A stretch of DNA of 64,000 nt from Bugulina stolonifera (taxonomy: Eukaryota > Bryozoa > Gymnolaemata > Cheilostomatida > Bugulidae): contig OW285190.1 in assembly GCA_935421135.1 (NCBI GenBank), positions 12,658,501-12,722,500 on the forward strand. The letters run 5' to 3'. How positions within the stretch are numbered: the stretch's first letter is position 1; each line of letters starts with the position of its first letter. A model generated the notes under the pieces. That model saw only the letters and a program-made list of their open reading frames with translations, did no database searches and was not told where the DNA came from. Of this stretch, positions 45,501 to 58,397 are shown in pieces. The translations under genes and the position numbers were made by a program.

Positions 45501-48500
45501 GTATATTGTATATGTTGTTACTGGCAAGGTATAAGAAAAGCCCTACATCTGCCTCATACCAAGAATACAATCAATATTACACTGTTACCATATTACACTA
45601 TATTACACTATATTACACTATATTACACTATTACTATATTACACTATTACTATATTACTCTATATTACACTGTTACTACATTACACTATATTACACTGTT
45701 ACTATATTACACTATATTACACTGTTACTACATTACACTATATTACACTATTACTATATTACACTATATTACACTATATTACACTATTACTATATTACAC
45801 TATTACTATATTACTCTATATTACACTGTTACTACATTACACTATATTACACTGTTACTATATTACACTATATTACACTGTTACTATATTACACTATATT
45901 ACACTATTACACTATTACACTGTTACTATATTACACTATATTACACTATTACTATATTACACTGTTACTATGCTGCATGTAAGAGGGAATATACTGCTAT
46001 GATAGGACGTGGGTTGGTGAAAGTAGATGGAGATTGAAGAGGAGATGGAATGTAAACAGTAAATACCTGAAGAGGAGCTACTATTGCTGCTGCTGGCACT
46101 AGCAGATCTGGATTTTTTTGAAGGGTTTGTCTTCCTACTGCTGGCTGGTTGAGCATCAAACTTCTCTTTACTAGATATAAACACCACTGTACATTGTATA
46201 TTTTAACTATACCAACTGTAGTCTCTGTCAGCTCGAATAAACACACATGATTCCAATATATACAAGATAAAAGTACCCAGTTATGGTTTGGTTAAACAGT
46301 AGAATAAATATTACTATACTATTTGGCAATTAATTTGATAGCCCCAGTTGCCAACTTGAGTATGACCATAATGATAGACATACATGTATATTTTACTCTA
46401 GCAGCTGATAGTAATATCCGCTAGCTTTTTGTGTTTGCTAATAAACGGGCACACAACTTCTATATCTAAATACCCAACAACGAGGTTGGTATATATGCTG
46501 TTTATTTGTGGTCAAGACTCACCGTGATCTCTCCGAGACAGTGTCAGTTTTCTCTCTCTTGGTCTGGCTAGTCTCATAGTCATCCTCCACCCCAAGCTGT
46601 TTACTCTTCCCTGTCGGTCTAAAAATAATGAAGAAACACTTAGAACCACAGGCTAATGTCGCAGAAGTTGAATATAGTCTTAGAACCACAGGCTAATGTC
46701 ACAGCAGTCGAATATATAGTAAAATGCAGCTAAAGTCAGCATTTCCATTTCTTTTACAAGTATAATATCACAATATTATTATATCTAATTACAATATAGT
46801 GCTATATAACAGATTACAGTGAACACAAAAAGGTGTGAAGAAATACACCACACAGCACTCAGTTATAAATGAACTAATAAAATTATAGCACATAATTCAC
46901 TACATAGACGTCTACAGTTTATATTATAATATAATGCACTCACTCCGTCTTGCTCTTCACCTTTTTCTTGGTTACCTTAGTCGTAGATTTGGTACTCTTG
47001 TCACTACAAGCGGATATCAGACAATATGAGTTAATAGTAGGAGTAGGCGTGGCCTAAAGTTTATTTCAGCAAAATATTGAAGTCCAGCAGTACATGTAAT
47101 ATCAACAAACATATTGGCTATGGCAAGCATCACCTTAAACTAAAGCTACCTCAGTACAAGATTTTCCATTCATAATCAAGAGAAAACGTTGTGATGAAGC
47201 AAAGAATTCACCAATTTACCAACATATATAATGTTGTTAGTTGGTTTTGAAAATTGGGCCACTTTTTACAACAATATCATTGGTCGCGTAGCTTCGACTG
47301 CATTTGTTAATACTTGTGGTAACTCTTACCCAGTAGATTTAACCTTCTTTTTCTTCTTGTCACTTGCAGACACCGCAGATGTTTTCTGTGGTGACTCAGA
47401 TTCTTGCAGTGATTCAGCGGAGGAACTTCTTTTCACCTTTTTCTTAGTCTCGGTTCTATCAACAAAAACAGCTTCACATGTAGGGTGGGGTGGCTACCTA
47501 CACTGAATACTAGTCACATTGATTATAGAAATGGTATTACTACCCATGATTGACCAAATGGTTGAACAAATCCAAATAAATGTGAGAACAAAAAGGTAAT
47601 TATGCTTTCTTATTCTCTCATTTATGAGGTTCACACAATTTTGAATTATGTAATGTATGCTTCCCAATATTTATATTTATATCTCAAGATAAGGTCCCTA
47701 TAATAGTGGCTACCACCCATCATAAACATGCACCTGGTGAATGTAGTTATAGCTTCAAACACTTACTTTTTCTTCTTTTTTGGGTCATCTGAACTTGGAG
47801 TTGTGGTGGCTTTCTTCTTAACTTTCTTTTTAACAACCTTAACTTTCTCTTTAGTCTCAACAGGCGGTGGTTCACTAGACAAGAAATACATATTATATTG
47901 TACATTAGATAGTAGGAGAATCAGCTTTAAACAGTATCTAAGATAACATATAAGATAACGCTTTACTTTCTAGTATAAAGGACTAGCAACTGAAGGGCTG
48001 ATGAAAGACTTACCTCTCAGGGGGTGGTGTTCTGGGACCCGACTTCTTTGGTGCAGAACTCTATAATAAAGAAAGGTTCACCCTTGTTACTGTACTCTAC
48101 ACTAATCCCAGAAGGTAATCACATGTATTGTATAATGTAACAATTTGTATGCAGCTATTCCATCACTCTAAATAAAAATTGCAACCCTGTGAACAAAAAG
48201 AAACTAGATGTGAATTTGATGTAACGTTCGCATAGAAAAGACGCATTATAACATAACTACTGTCAACAGTTATAGTAGTTGAAATACTTATTACTTCATG
48301 TGATTGTTTCCTGGAGTAAATACAGGTACTTACCCCATATGACTGTTTGCTAGATATTTCTTTGTATTTCTGTAGCCTCTCATCAAGTACCTTCATGTCA
48401 GCTAAACAAAAAATATTTGATAAAAATTTTATACAAAATTAACTGATAACATGTCGCTTTCAAAAGTCAAAATAGCCGGCAGACTAGAAGATATATTCCC

Positions 48501-50422
48501 ATGCTTACATTCAACTATCAAATAATGAATTATTAACTTACACATGTCAGCATCAGACAATTCATCGCTGCTATATTTATCTTGTTTTGGAGCGGGAGTT
48601 ATCCTTGATTTTACATGTTTATCAGTACTAGCACCTCTCTATAAAACACATCAATATAATAAACTACATGTAACTTTGAGTAGAACTTGTTGTGGCACTG
48701 AGTTCTCAAACGCTCCCTAGGATTTAATGAAATGTGTGTATATCATCCGTAATGTACAACTAGACAGTATACAGCAAAGAATAACCACAACCGATATCAT
48801 CCCAATGACAAGGTTGAGCAGTGCTCAATAACCTAAGTTCCCTTCAAGTATACAAACCTCAGGGGAGGTAGAGGAGTCCCTCCGTCTCTCTGTAGAATGA
48901 TGTGACCTGCTGTAGTCCTCTCTAGATGTGTAGTGATAGTCTCTCTCAGACCCACGTCTGTGATGATAACCCCCTCGTCCTCCACTTCCATTATCCCTAC
49001 AAACATCATAATATAACCATAACATAATTATAACAAACTACTATACAACTAAATTATTATATATGTACATGTATGTAAGTGTGAAGACTTGGGACATGTG
49101 TTTCTAACCGAATTATACGCCATTTATTGATTGAAGCAATGACAATGTCAAACAATTTTAATTGTTCATTTGGAAAGCAGAATCTGAATGTATGCATGCA
49201 ATTAGAAAAATAGCTTAACTCAGAAATGTGTGCCCACAAAGTCGACTATGCATCATCTGGCTAAACACTATCCCATTCCTACCTGATGCCGTCAGGAAAT
49301 TCTCTTTCAAACCTCTCTCTATCGTGGTAGAAAATACAATTGTCACCGTAGTTGCAAAAGTCATTGCGGAACAGAAACTTACACGGTTCCCTTTTCTCCG
49401 AATCTTTCTGAAAACATACATAAAGACATTATGGCACACTATTCCAAAAACACTCATCATTTCTGCTAAAATGAACTTCAAGTAAGTTAATTTATCCAAA
49501 AGGACAAGTGCATCACACATCACACAGCATACACAAATATTAATGTAAAGGAGGGTATCACAGTACTATAATACAGACGCCTGTAACTCAATACTGCCTT
49601 ACCCTGGTTGGGTATTTATATCTTCGGTTATGCACATAGTCGTAGTCTTTGTCATATTTTGAACTTCTATCATGATATCTATCTTTGTCATATTCCCGAC
49701 TTTTATCATAGTCTCGTTCCCTACTCCTATCATAATCCCTATCATGGTCTTTACTCTTGCTGTAGCCTTTACTACTCTCCTTGGGATAATCATCCTCATA
49801 CTCATATCTATCATAGTCCTTACTTTCATGTTTAGAGCTGCTTGAAGTCTCAGTTTTACGTTTAGAGCTAGATTTTCGATCTGTAAGAATATTGTTTCAG
49901 TTATTATAATCAGATAATAATATTATGAATGGTTGATGAACTGCTGAAGTCTCTTTTCAGGATGTGTAAAATGTGTAGACTTGATATGCAACTTATGAAC
50001 ATAAATCTTACATGTATAAAAACAATTGAGCTTAATCAAAAAAAATTCTTTAAAACCTGCCCTTAATAACAAATACAAAAAAGTATTTATAGCAAGGATG
50101 AGTATGCGATGCAAGATGATTGTAATTTGAGTAAAACAACACAGTGAGACTTGTATATTATTCATATCATCCAAAACTCCAGGTTCAAGACATATTGTAT
50201 ACCATTGAAGGTGTAACAGCACTAAATGGTAAGCGATATTAGAGAAATCCAAATTTCAGTTAGAAATCACAAAATGGTAGTAAGCTAATTGTATGAAGTT
50301 CAGTCACCTGATGAGCTTTTTGAAGAGCCTAGGCGTTCAAATACTGAAGATTTACCAGTTTTCTTCTCTTCCTCTTCACTATCTGAGTAATGTCTTTTAG
50401 ACTTCATCTTGCTAGATGACAT
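39569..50422 (-). CDS. ZC3H13: ZC3H13-like CCCH zinc-finger protein (m6A writer complex)
   Basis: Twenty-five exons join in frame to 1122 codons: 50308-50422, 49603-49880, 49283-49407, 48858-48996, 48542-48638, 48334-48401, 48014-48060, 47767-47874, 47330-47455, 46944-47003, 46523-46618, 46067-46170, 45306-45416, 44994-45075, 43616-43987, 43255-43374, 42738-42813, 42299-42468, 41941-42068, 41462-41677, 41112-41266, 40749-40809, 40452-40604, 39988-40173, 39569-39744. SVFERLG (residues 26-32) precedes one C-x8-C-x5-C-x3-H finger (about 140-159), the order seen in vertebrate ZC3H13. A long RS/RD/KD-rich low-complexity middle and an RGG segment follow. The C-terminus has DIDW (about 1009) and LCARYDLAMRRQ, matching the conserved ZC3H13/Flacc tail that contacts WTAP and Virilizer. 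The human protein is longer (about 1,670). Role by family: nuclear scaffold of the m6A methyltransferase-associated complex. Intron 18 uses a GC donor. An acceptor at 50481 suggests a 5'-UTR intron. Confidence 0.88.
40298..40462 (-). repeat. 21-bp minisatellite across a 5' splice site
   Basis: About eight 21-bp units (minus strand: GTCACAGGTGAGTGACATGTA type) start in the last bases of ZC3H13-like exon 23 and run into the intron. Each unit carries the exon end and donor; at least three downstream copies keep a perfect CAG/GTGAGT. Reading past the first donor meets a TGA within a few codons. Confidence 0.85.
44259..44739. mobile_element. hAT-type element in a ZC3H13 intron
   Basis: The ends are CAGGGGTTCCCAACCT and AGGTTGGGAACCCCTG, textbook hAT termini. 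The flanks CACTAGAC (44251-44258) and CACTAGGA (44740-44747) agree at 6 of 8 positions. The subterminal regions repeat GGGGTAC. No transposase is encoded. It lies between exons 14 and 15. Confidence 0.88.
45575..45970. repeat. Microsatellite-like array in a ZC3H13 intron
   Basis: About 400 bases are built almost wholly from TATTACAC and TATTACTA words in higher-order combinations; for example, a block containing CTGTTACTACATTACAC recurs several times. It lies in the intron between exons 12 and 13. Both forward frames are open through it only because the repeat lacks stops. Confidence 0.9.
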
Positions 50423-51562
50423 GACTGCTATCAACCTGTTAATGTCTCTCACAACTTCAACTTGACTACATGAAACTGCTGCTGACAAAGAAAACACCAT
50501 GATCATATTTATATTGATTATAGTAAACTTGATATATATTACAATTATATTATTAATTATATTAAATTATATTAATGCAAAGTAAATATAAAATAATTAA
50601 TAATAACCATATTATAATTAATTTAAATATTATATTTTTATTATACTTACTAATTATAATTATCATTTTTAATTTTATATTTATTTTAATTTTATATCTG
50701 ACTCTTTACTGACTACTGTACTAACCAACTACGTGTACATGAGCTGTATTCTATATTAATTAATGTCAATATTATTTCACTTGTAGTGCATAAGGTACTA
50801 GCACAGCTGTATAAATATAAGCATAGGCTATAAAAAAATCATTTATATTCGGTAGGCTATTCATATTCATATTGATATTGACGAAGATATCATTATTTTG
50901 GAAAATTTTCATTCATCGATAACCAAAGTTCCGCATCACCACGATGAAACCATAAACGGGTTGTATTAACGCGTTCCATATGTTCCGAGAAGATAGCCTT
51001 GGAGCAAAGTCGTTTATTGGCTCTTACTTCAAAATGTAGTTGTCCTCTCTTTATCAGATTGGGATTAATAGAGAAGATAACTCTAAAGGGATAACAATTT
51101 AGAAGCAGGCATACATTTCCAACAAGCAGTTGTAATCTTATCACAACTCATTGTTTCAAACATCTGACACTAAATGTTTAAACTAATCTACCAGAGTTTA
51201 TACCTGGAGCTGCATGTGGCTATTTATCAGAGACCTGGAGAACAGATATTTGACCATGAACCTGTAGGGAAAGTTTGTGTTCTTCACCCTGTTATTCCAA
51301 ATAAAACTTCAACTGCACAGGTAGAATTCTGGATATACCCAAGATTTGAGGAGAAAAATTCTAACTTGCATTTCCAACATCAAACTGAATTTTTAACGAA
51401 GTTGCACCTTATCTGAGAACTGAGACTTTGGTATGTTCTAGGCAAGGTGACAAGCAGATCTCAGTATTGTAAAGGCTACTGACCAACAAATTCTAACCAC
51501 ATGGTGGGACAACGGACACAACAAATCACCAAAATAATATAGGTTGATATTAAAGATGAATA
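50423..51562. other. Spacer between the ZC3H13-like and SRFBP1-like genes
   Basis: On the minus strand, 50423-50481 is probably 5' UTR of the ZC3H13-like gene, bounded by the acceptor TTTCTTTGTCAG. The region 50521-50700 is extremely AT-rich. An 80-codon plus-strand ORF at 51174-51416 (including YQRPGEQIFDHEP) looks protein-like, but I do not recognise it and it has no visible partner exons. The motif AGATAACTCT recurs at 51075. Confidence 0.4.
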
Positions 51563-51568
51563 TTTATT
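51563..51568 (-). terminator. AATAAA polyadenylation signal
   Basis: On the minus strand the hexamer lies about 50 bases after the TGA stop of the SRFBP1-like gene, a normal spacing for a short 3' UTR. Confidence 0.55.
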
Positions 51569-51618
51569 TGTCATATTACAGGCTAGTAATTGAAAAAGTT
51601 GCTAAAGTAATAACTCCA

Positions 51619-54600
51619 TCAATCATCATCATCAAATTTGATTTTCTTTCCCTGAGGGCCTTTCTTCATGAGCTCAAGTTGTTCTTTCCGTTTCTTACTA
51701 GCTTGCCAAGACGGATGAAGTGACTCTGTATTTGTATCTTCTTTCTTAACATTTGCTGCATTACTGTTACTACAACACAATTCATACACGTTACTATTAC
51801 ATGCACTTACTATTATGGTAGCCCAGTGGCTACGTGGTTGTAAGTGAACCATTCTTAATGATGCTTGAAGATTTACAAAAGCAAAAACAAACTGTAACCA
51901 CCAGAGGCAGGCGGAGGAGCAACTTCGTTGTTCGTTGGTATGGCTCTATAGGCAATGCATGGTGCCAGTCCACTAATGACCTTGATTAATATCCAGCCAA
52001 TCACCAAAGCTTATTTTAAATAAATTATATAATTTGAGTCGTTATACATTTATCTAAAATTAACCAGCACAACAGCACACTGTGAAGCAGTGGCCTGAGA
52101 AGACCAACATGTTAGTTTTTGCATAGCCATACAAAAGGCAGGCTGATTTACGCTAGAACAAGGCTCCGCAGGCCGAAAAAGAACAATCGGCTTCTCGTGT
52201 AGCTGAACCTTAATACTCACCTCTGATATTTACTGAACTTGTTAACAGAATTTGATTCCTGATTTTTCTGCCAGGAATTTCCTTTCTGTTTATTAGCAAA
52301 GTTCTTGGACTGGTGTGAAGGCCTATAGAGACATGAAAATAAACATGTTTGACATTGTAGAGCATACAATGGTGTACGGAAAACAATTAAAAGTTTAAAT
52401 ATACACGTAGTCTGAATAAAAACATGTCTGGTAAAGTAATGAACCCTAAGGAATGAAATTATTTCACATATAAATACAATAAAAGGAATAATTACATGAT
52501 ATATAATATTTTAGGCTTACTTTTGAAATCGTTCATTATTATCCGAATTAGCTTTCCTGTTATCAGTACTCTCTGGTTTTCGTCTGCGTTGGGGGGCATA
52601 TTTTAGAGACTCTGTGAATGTCGATTCCAACAGTTTCTATAACAGTATATAACGTATAATCTGAACAAAGATAATTCTGTCTTCTGATAGCAGCAATATC
52701 ACCAGTCGTACTAGCAGTAGTTAGCAGAAGTCGTACTAGCAGTAGTCATAATAGCAGTCGTATTAGCAGTAGTTAGGAGCAGACATACTAGCAGTCGTAC
52801 TAGATGTAGTTAGCAGCAGACGTACTAGCAGTAGTAGGTGACACAAATGTGATGAGAACGCTCACCCTTTCTTTGTTCCGTAAGCCTTTATAGCCTAAAA
52901 CTTTCTGGTTTCTTCTAGCCCTTTCCTGCTCTTCTCTGTTTGTCCCCAGGCTCTCATCGATCTCATCTGCTCCGCCAAGAAAAAACGCACTTTTCTTACG
53001 CCTAGGAACCGACTAAAAATATATAAAAATACGACATTAACAGGGCAGGCTCTCATCAATACTCCATGATGCAAATCAATTCACATAAATGTGATGATGA
53101 GTGTTCACTATTCACACACAGTATGAACATCATGTAAAGTAGCTATAGCCTCAGTACCTGTGCTGATGATAGTTCTCTGCTAACATTCATAGGAAGCAGG
53201 ATAGTATCCTGGCTGTGAAGTTCATCGATGTTAAGTACAGCCTTAACCATCTCACCTACGGACTCACTATTCGTTTTCGGCCTGCATACCTGTCACAGAG
53301 TTCATATATATGCAGATAGTGACAACAGTAACAACAAGATGTGAAGTACAGTCCAACATGTCAAACCGATATTCATCTGAAATTTAAAACTATCTGAACC
53401 ACTAGTTTGCTGAGAAATCACAGTTAATACTTGGTTGATAGCACAACTATGTACAAGTAGTACACTTTGACATGATAATAATAAAATTAGAATGTTTAGT
53501 AACTTAGAACTCCTGATATAATCGTCCCAACTTTTACAATGCTTCAGATTCCCAAATTAGGTGTTTTAGTAGAGTAAGATAGTGACTTCAGTCTGAAATG
53601 CTGTAATTGTAATGCTAATATAACATGCAATGGTAAAGTATGTTTCTTGAGAGCAGAAACAAAAACGAACCTGATCAGTTTTTGTGTCCTTCAGGCTTTC
53701 TGTGGATTTATTTTCGCTTTCCTTTCCTTTAGCGCCGGTAGATTTTTTTAACTTAGGTTTTTTATTAACAGCGTTCTTCTCAATCCCTTTAGATGACAGC
53801 TCCTTTAATTCTACGGTTTCTTCTGTGGGAGGGCTAGTAGACTCATCGTCCGATTCAGAATCTTTATATACAACAAGACAAATAATAAATATGAATTAGG
53901 ACGACGTCTGCACTTTGAGAGGCCAACAACGTGAGGATATCACTGATGATAAGTATGAATATCCAAACACAGATAATATTATTCTTAGCTGCATAGATTT
54001 TGTGAAACCATCTTTACAAAATGACAGAAGAATTCTCTATTATTTTACCAAACAATATCCGCACACATAATGTAGATGACTTGCCTTTTAATCCAAATAT
54101 TCAATCGTTTATGTACAAGTAGGTGTTCATGTACGCACATATAGATTAATATAAAGTCTATATAATAATAACAAGTCATACATACTATTGCTGTGATTTC
54201 TACTTACCTTCACCTGATGACGTGTCGATATGGTCACCAGAAGTCGAAGATGAGAATAATTTGTTAGCAAATAATTTAGCTTTAGTATTCACTGGTTGTG
54301 ATCGGTCTTCTTGAAAAACTGTGACCTCTCGTCCCTCCTGTGAGTAGAGCACATAAGTTATTTTCTCAACTAGTCCAAATGTCAATTGAAAACCAAATAA
54401 CTCAAATACTAAAAGCCCTCATGCAAACTGTGTAAAACTGAATGATAATTCTGAGCCTCAATTCTTATTACTCTGCACTGTATCTCATTAGAGAGGTACC
54501 TCTTGAATGTTATTTCTATTGGAATTGTAATGAAACCCATTAGCTCTACAACTAGACAAAATGTAGTCAAGAGTATTAACTGCAGACAAAGTAGTTGGCA

Positions 54601-57600
54601 CCTTTGTGTGCATGACCCATTGAATTGACATTGAGATCATTTCAGGATTAGTGCACAATTTAAATAATCAAAATATTGAACTAATTTACGTGCACATTGA
54701 TACATGTATATCTACAACTAGTGATTGAATAATTCACATGATATCAAAATACTACAAGGGATGGAACACTCACGTCCTTAATCAGATCCATGTCCTCATC
54801 TACAATGTTGAACGTGTACAAATCTGGATCTTCTGCAACAACGCCTGCTTCATCACTACTTCCTGTTTCAACTTCTGTACTTACAAAGTAAAATCATAAT
54901 GAGCATAAAGGAAGTTTAGACTGGGCATGCCTTTAGAACACTACTTGTAAACTTATAACAGATCTGATGGTATAACAGCAACCTAACACTCTGTATACAA
55001 TAACTTTAGGTGAGGTCTGAAACCTGTAGGACTGAAGTATAATTCAGAACAAAAAAAAGGAGTGTATTACCCTCAGCTAGAGGTTCTGAGGTAGGTGTAG
55101 TAGTCGCATCTGCATCTGCATCTACCGTAGTCAGCTGTGCATCAACTAAGTCTTCGCTTTGCTCTTTTCTTTTCTTTTTATATTTGTTACTTTTGCTGGT
55201 CCGTGGTACGATGGGTCTGTTCACATCAGTGGTTAGTATTAACCCTTCCTAAAACATTGAATGATCTATTAACCCCAATTTATTCACTATAAGAACATCA
55301 AATAACAAAACCGAAGGAGAGAACAAAGTGGGCCTATATCATGCGAATATGCAACCAACTTTGAATTCTACTGAAAAATCTCTCAATGCTTCTGAGTGTA
55401 AAACCCTAAAAATACACATACAAAGACAACAATACCCAATTGGCACAAGGAAAAGTAATGCAATGCAATCATCAGGTCCTTTTCCTACAGCTGTCTAGTA
55501 ATCAACTACTCAACATCATTGTTTACCTGAGTGTCCAGTCTTTTATGAAGTAGTTCTCTCTCAACTAGTAGACTGTCTTTAGTAATTCTATGTTTTTGAA
55601 TGCTACGTTTAAAATGTCGACTAGTGTTTTTACTTAGTATGAAGTTAGCAAGCACTCTCCAATCATCGTGCTCAGTCCTCCACTTTTGTACAAATGATTT
55701 TAGAGCTTTCTCTTCGGCAAGTCTTGTTAAACTCAGTAGATGAGGTGTGACTGTACTCTGGAATATGCATATAAACTATTAAATATCGCCATGGTGATAA
55801 AGGAATACACAAGATAAAAATCCCAACCACACCAGACAGGAAAGGACGCAAGTCATATAGTGTTACCAGGAAAGGAATGTATACAAGGTGTGGTCACATG
55901 ATTGCACTAACAAGTGTGATTTACAATGAACCACACAGTCATCGAATGAAAGTTGACCAACGGTCGGTGTTGCTGAGTGTAAGAGATTCCTATATTCAAA
56001 GTTATGCAATGCCGTCCTCCACACTTCCAATGACACAGCTCAAGCTGGAATTTTCCAGATGCAAAGACTCATGCCAAGGACAAACCATCACTGGCCAATA
56101 ATGGGTGCAATTGGGTGCATTGCACATGTTAAATGTCAATATGCTGAGCGCCAGTGTATCCGCCTAAAATGGATACGCAGCCGCACGTCATGTCAGATCA
56201 TTGTCAAAACGTGACGAATTTCATCAAGATTTTCAGTCAATTAGTTGAACCTTTAGACTTATTATTTGGCACTTGCATCTCTGAACCAGTCATATACAGA
56301 CATCATCGATTGACAAATAATTACCATTGTGGTGATGTAAGAAAATAATTTACATATTGTAAAATTGTATCCAACTCATACATACTTTCTTCGATAAACT
56401 GTCAACAGTATCTTCATTAGCCAATGCAAATTTGGATATTCTGCTAGACTCCATTGTCTAAAACAAGGAGTATATGCACCATATCATAGCCCGTCCACAT
56501 TTACACAGATAAGACTAATCTGACAATGAAAACTCCATTAGCTGGTTTCTTCTGATGGTCATCTTGAAAAAATTTCAAGCCTGCTTTCCCTACATGACGC
56601 AGTGTATGTCATCACATCATAGCACCCCAGAGTAGCCCACACATGTTATGATAGGAATCATCCACATGAATCCTAGCAATGCATTTGACTACATAGCCAT
56701 CTAACTACCAGCCAACCATATAGCCACTGCATGCATGATTCGCCTTTCATTGAGACTAAATATGGTATACATGTACTATTGGAATAACAACTACAAGTCA
56801 CAAAGCATGTGTGAGCCACGTGCAAGTTCTCAGACAATTTTCAATTTTTATTCACACAAGTTCCACAGTGAATCAACAAACATTTGACCCAATATCACTC
56901 CTACTATCAGACGATTAGCTATACCTAGAATGCAATCTACTTACTTTGATCATTGCAATTTCATCAATCAATTTTTGAACTTTGGAGTTTTGTTTTTCAT
57001 CTTCTGCATCCTTTCTAAAATTACACAATATTAATCATTTGATATGCTGTAAGGAGAATAGGGGCCACACAATATTTCATTTCACTAATTTAATCATCTT
57101 GTTCAACAAACTCTAATCAGAATGAGTGGTATACACAGAGTGATAGATTTCGACTTATTTATGAATGTGGTAGGCTAACACCTACCACACTTTACAACTT
57201 AAATGTTCAACTATTCAGCAATACAAACACTAGCTTCAACAATATTCTTCATGTTCAACACCCACCGCATTCTATTTACATTGTGCACACTTCATGCATA
57301 TTACTTACGTTTTGCTCTTCAAAGTTTTGATTTTCCTAGATAGCTTATTTATGACTGTTTTCTTTGCTATCCTGACATGTTTCTTCATTAGATCAATCTA
57401 AAAGTAAAATTAATCATTTAAAATTAATGCATCCAATCATGACATTCAGTCAACCGATTGTACTACAATTGAGGCGATCAATTACTTACTCGTCATACTT
57501 ACAAACCTATGTGTGTTATATAGTAAATATATAGGCTACTACCAACTACCTCTTAGTAAGCCAAGCCAAGCCAGTGTAGCAAAGTTTAAAACATTTTCAA

Positions 57601-58052
57601 ATTCGTTATAAAGACAAAAGTAAATTACAGTACACGTAGCTGGGAAATAAATACCACACTGACTAATGTGTGAAGATGTGTATTGAGAAAAGAACTTACC
57701 ATAGCCGCCATCTCTCTGTAGTCCATACTGGCTGCATTCATGCTATCAAGCTTTCTGAATCCCTCTACGCAAGAAAAAAGACAGACAAAAACAATTAGGC
57801 CAGAAGCACACATGCAATGCAAATGTAATGAAACGTTTGTGTTTGATTATGCCATGCATTGCAATTGCATCTTATACTAGAGAAGTGAGTGATCTACAGA
57901 GTTTCAGCTTCCATCAAGTTCAAATTGAACTTGGAGATTGAGCTTGATGATTTAGAATCTAATTTGCACAAAATATTACCTTGAAACCTGTTGGATTCTT
58001 TCACTTCTTCTGTTGCACTTGATACTGCCATATCTGTGTCCATTTGGTTCAT
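51619..58052 (-). CDS. SRFBP1: SRFBP1/BUD22-like ribosome-biogenesis protein
   Basis: Fifteen exons join in frame to 615 residues: 57980-58052, 57700-57764, 57309-57397, 56945-57014, 56386-56457, 55527-55757, 55071-55248, 54774-54874, 54208-54337, 53671-53861, 53158-53289, 52866-53012, 52521-52636, 52221-52322, 51619-51769. Residues of about 47-100 are a basic helical segment (HVRIAKKTVINKLSRKI, then KLIDEIAMIK) like the N-terminus of SRFBP1. An acidic/lysine-rich linker follows. The last 33 residues begin LHPSWQASKKRKEQ and end KKIKFDDDD, the signature tail of the BUD22/SRFBP1 family. BUD22 acts in small-subunit rRNA maturation in the nucleolus; SRFBP1 also binds serum response factor in vertebrates. 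The human protein is shorter (about 430). Exon 11 needs the upstream of two acceptors (CTGTGACAG) to stay open. Confidence 0.85.
52690..52840. repeat. Degenerate short tandem repeat in an SRFBP1 intron
   Basis: Repeated words of the type GTACTAGCAGTAGT and TTAGCAGCAGACGTA fill the stretch between exons 12 and 13. Period and copy number vary, so it is an old minisatellite. Confidence 0.75.
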
Positions 58053-58397
58053 TTGAGTTTAGTTACTTGTTATTCATACAAATTCCACTCACATGGGCGC
58101 TGCCATATGTAATCTGGTGCTATTATGTAGAGCTCAAGCGATTGGCCAATGTTTAGAGTCCGTATTTCTTACTGGTTGACTAGATTGTAGCAGTAACCAT
58201 TTACCATATGTTCAACATGTTTCCGTTACCAGAACACCAAACTAAAGGTGGGGGATATTGCTCTACACCCGTAATCTGTATTTGACTTTCTCGAGTTGCG
58301 CGGGAAATCTTAGTGTACGAGTGCTTGGTTTTTGTTTGATGTTGGATGTCGCAGGCACTTTTGAAGTAAATACTGTAATTAAAGTATTACAGAAATT
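58053..58397. promoter_or_regulatory. Shared promoter region between SRFBP1-like and ORC6
   Basis: The two start codons are 345 bases apart and diverge. The interval contains ATTGGCCAAT (58141-58150), which is a CCAAT box readable on both strands, and a GCGGGAAA E2F consensus nearer to ORC6. No TATA box is obvious. Head-to-head spacing this short usually means a bidirectional promoter. Confidence 0.6.
58300..58307. promoter_or_regulatory. E2F consensus site upstream of ORC6
   Basis: GCGGGAAA matches the E2F consensus (TTTSSCGC on the other strand) and lies about 90 bases before the ORC6 start codon, within TTGCGCGGGAAAT. Origin-recognition genes are classic E2F targets, so a cell-cycle role is plausible. 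Confidence 0.5.

Noticed and set aside
45435..46037. Two overlapping long ORFs rich in Tyr, Thr, Leu and His
   Set aside because: They are translations of the TATTACAC-type microsatellite in an intron of the ZC3H13-like gene and show no protein-like composition.
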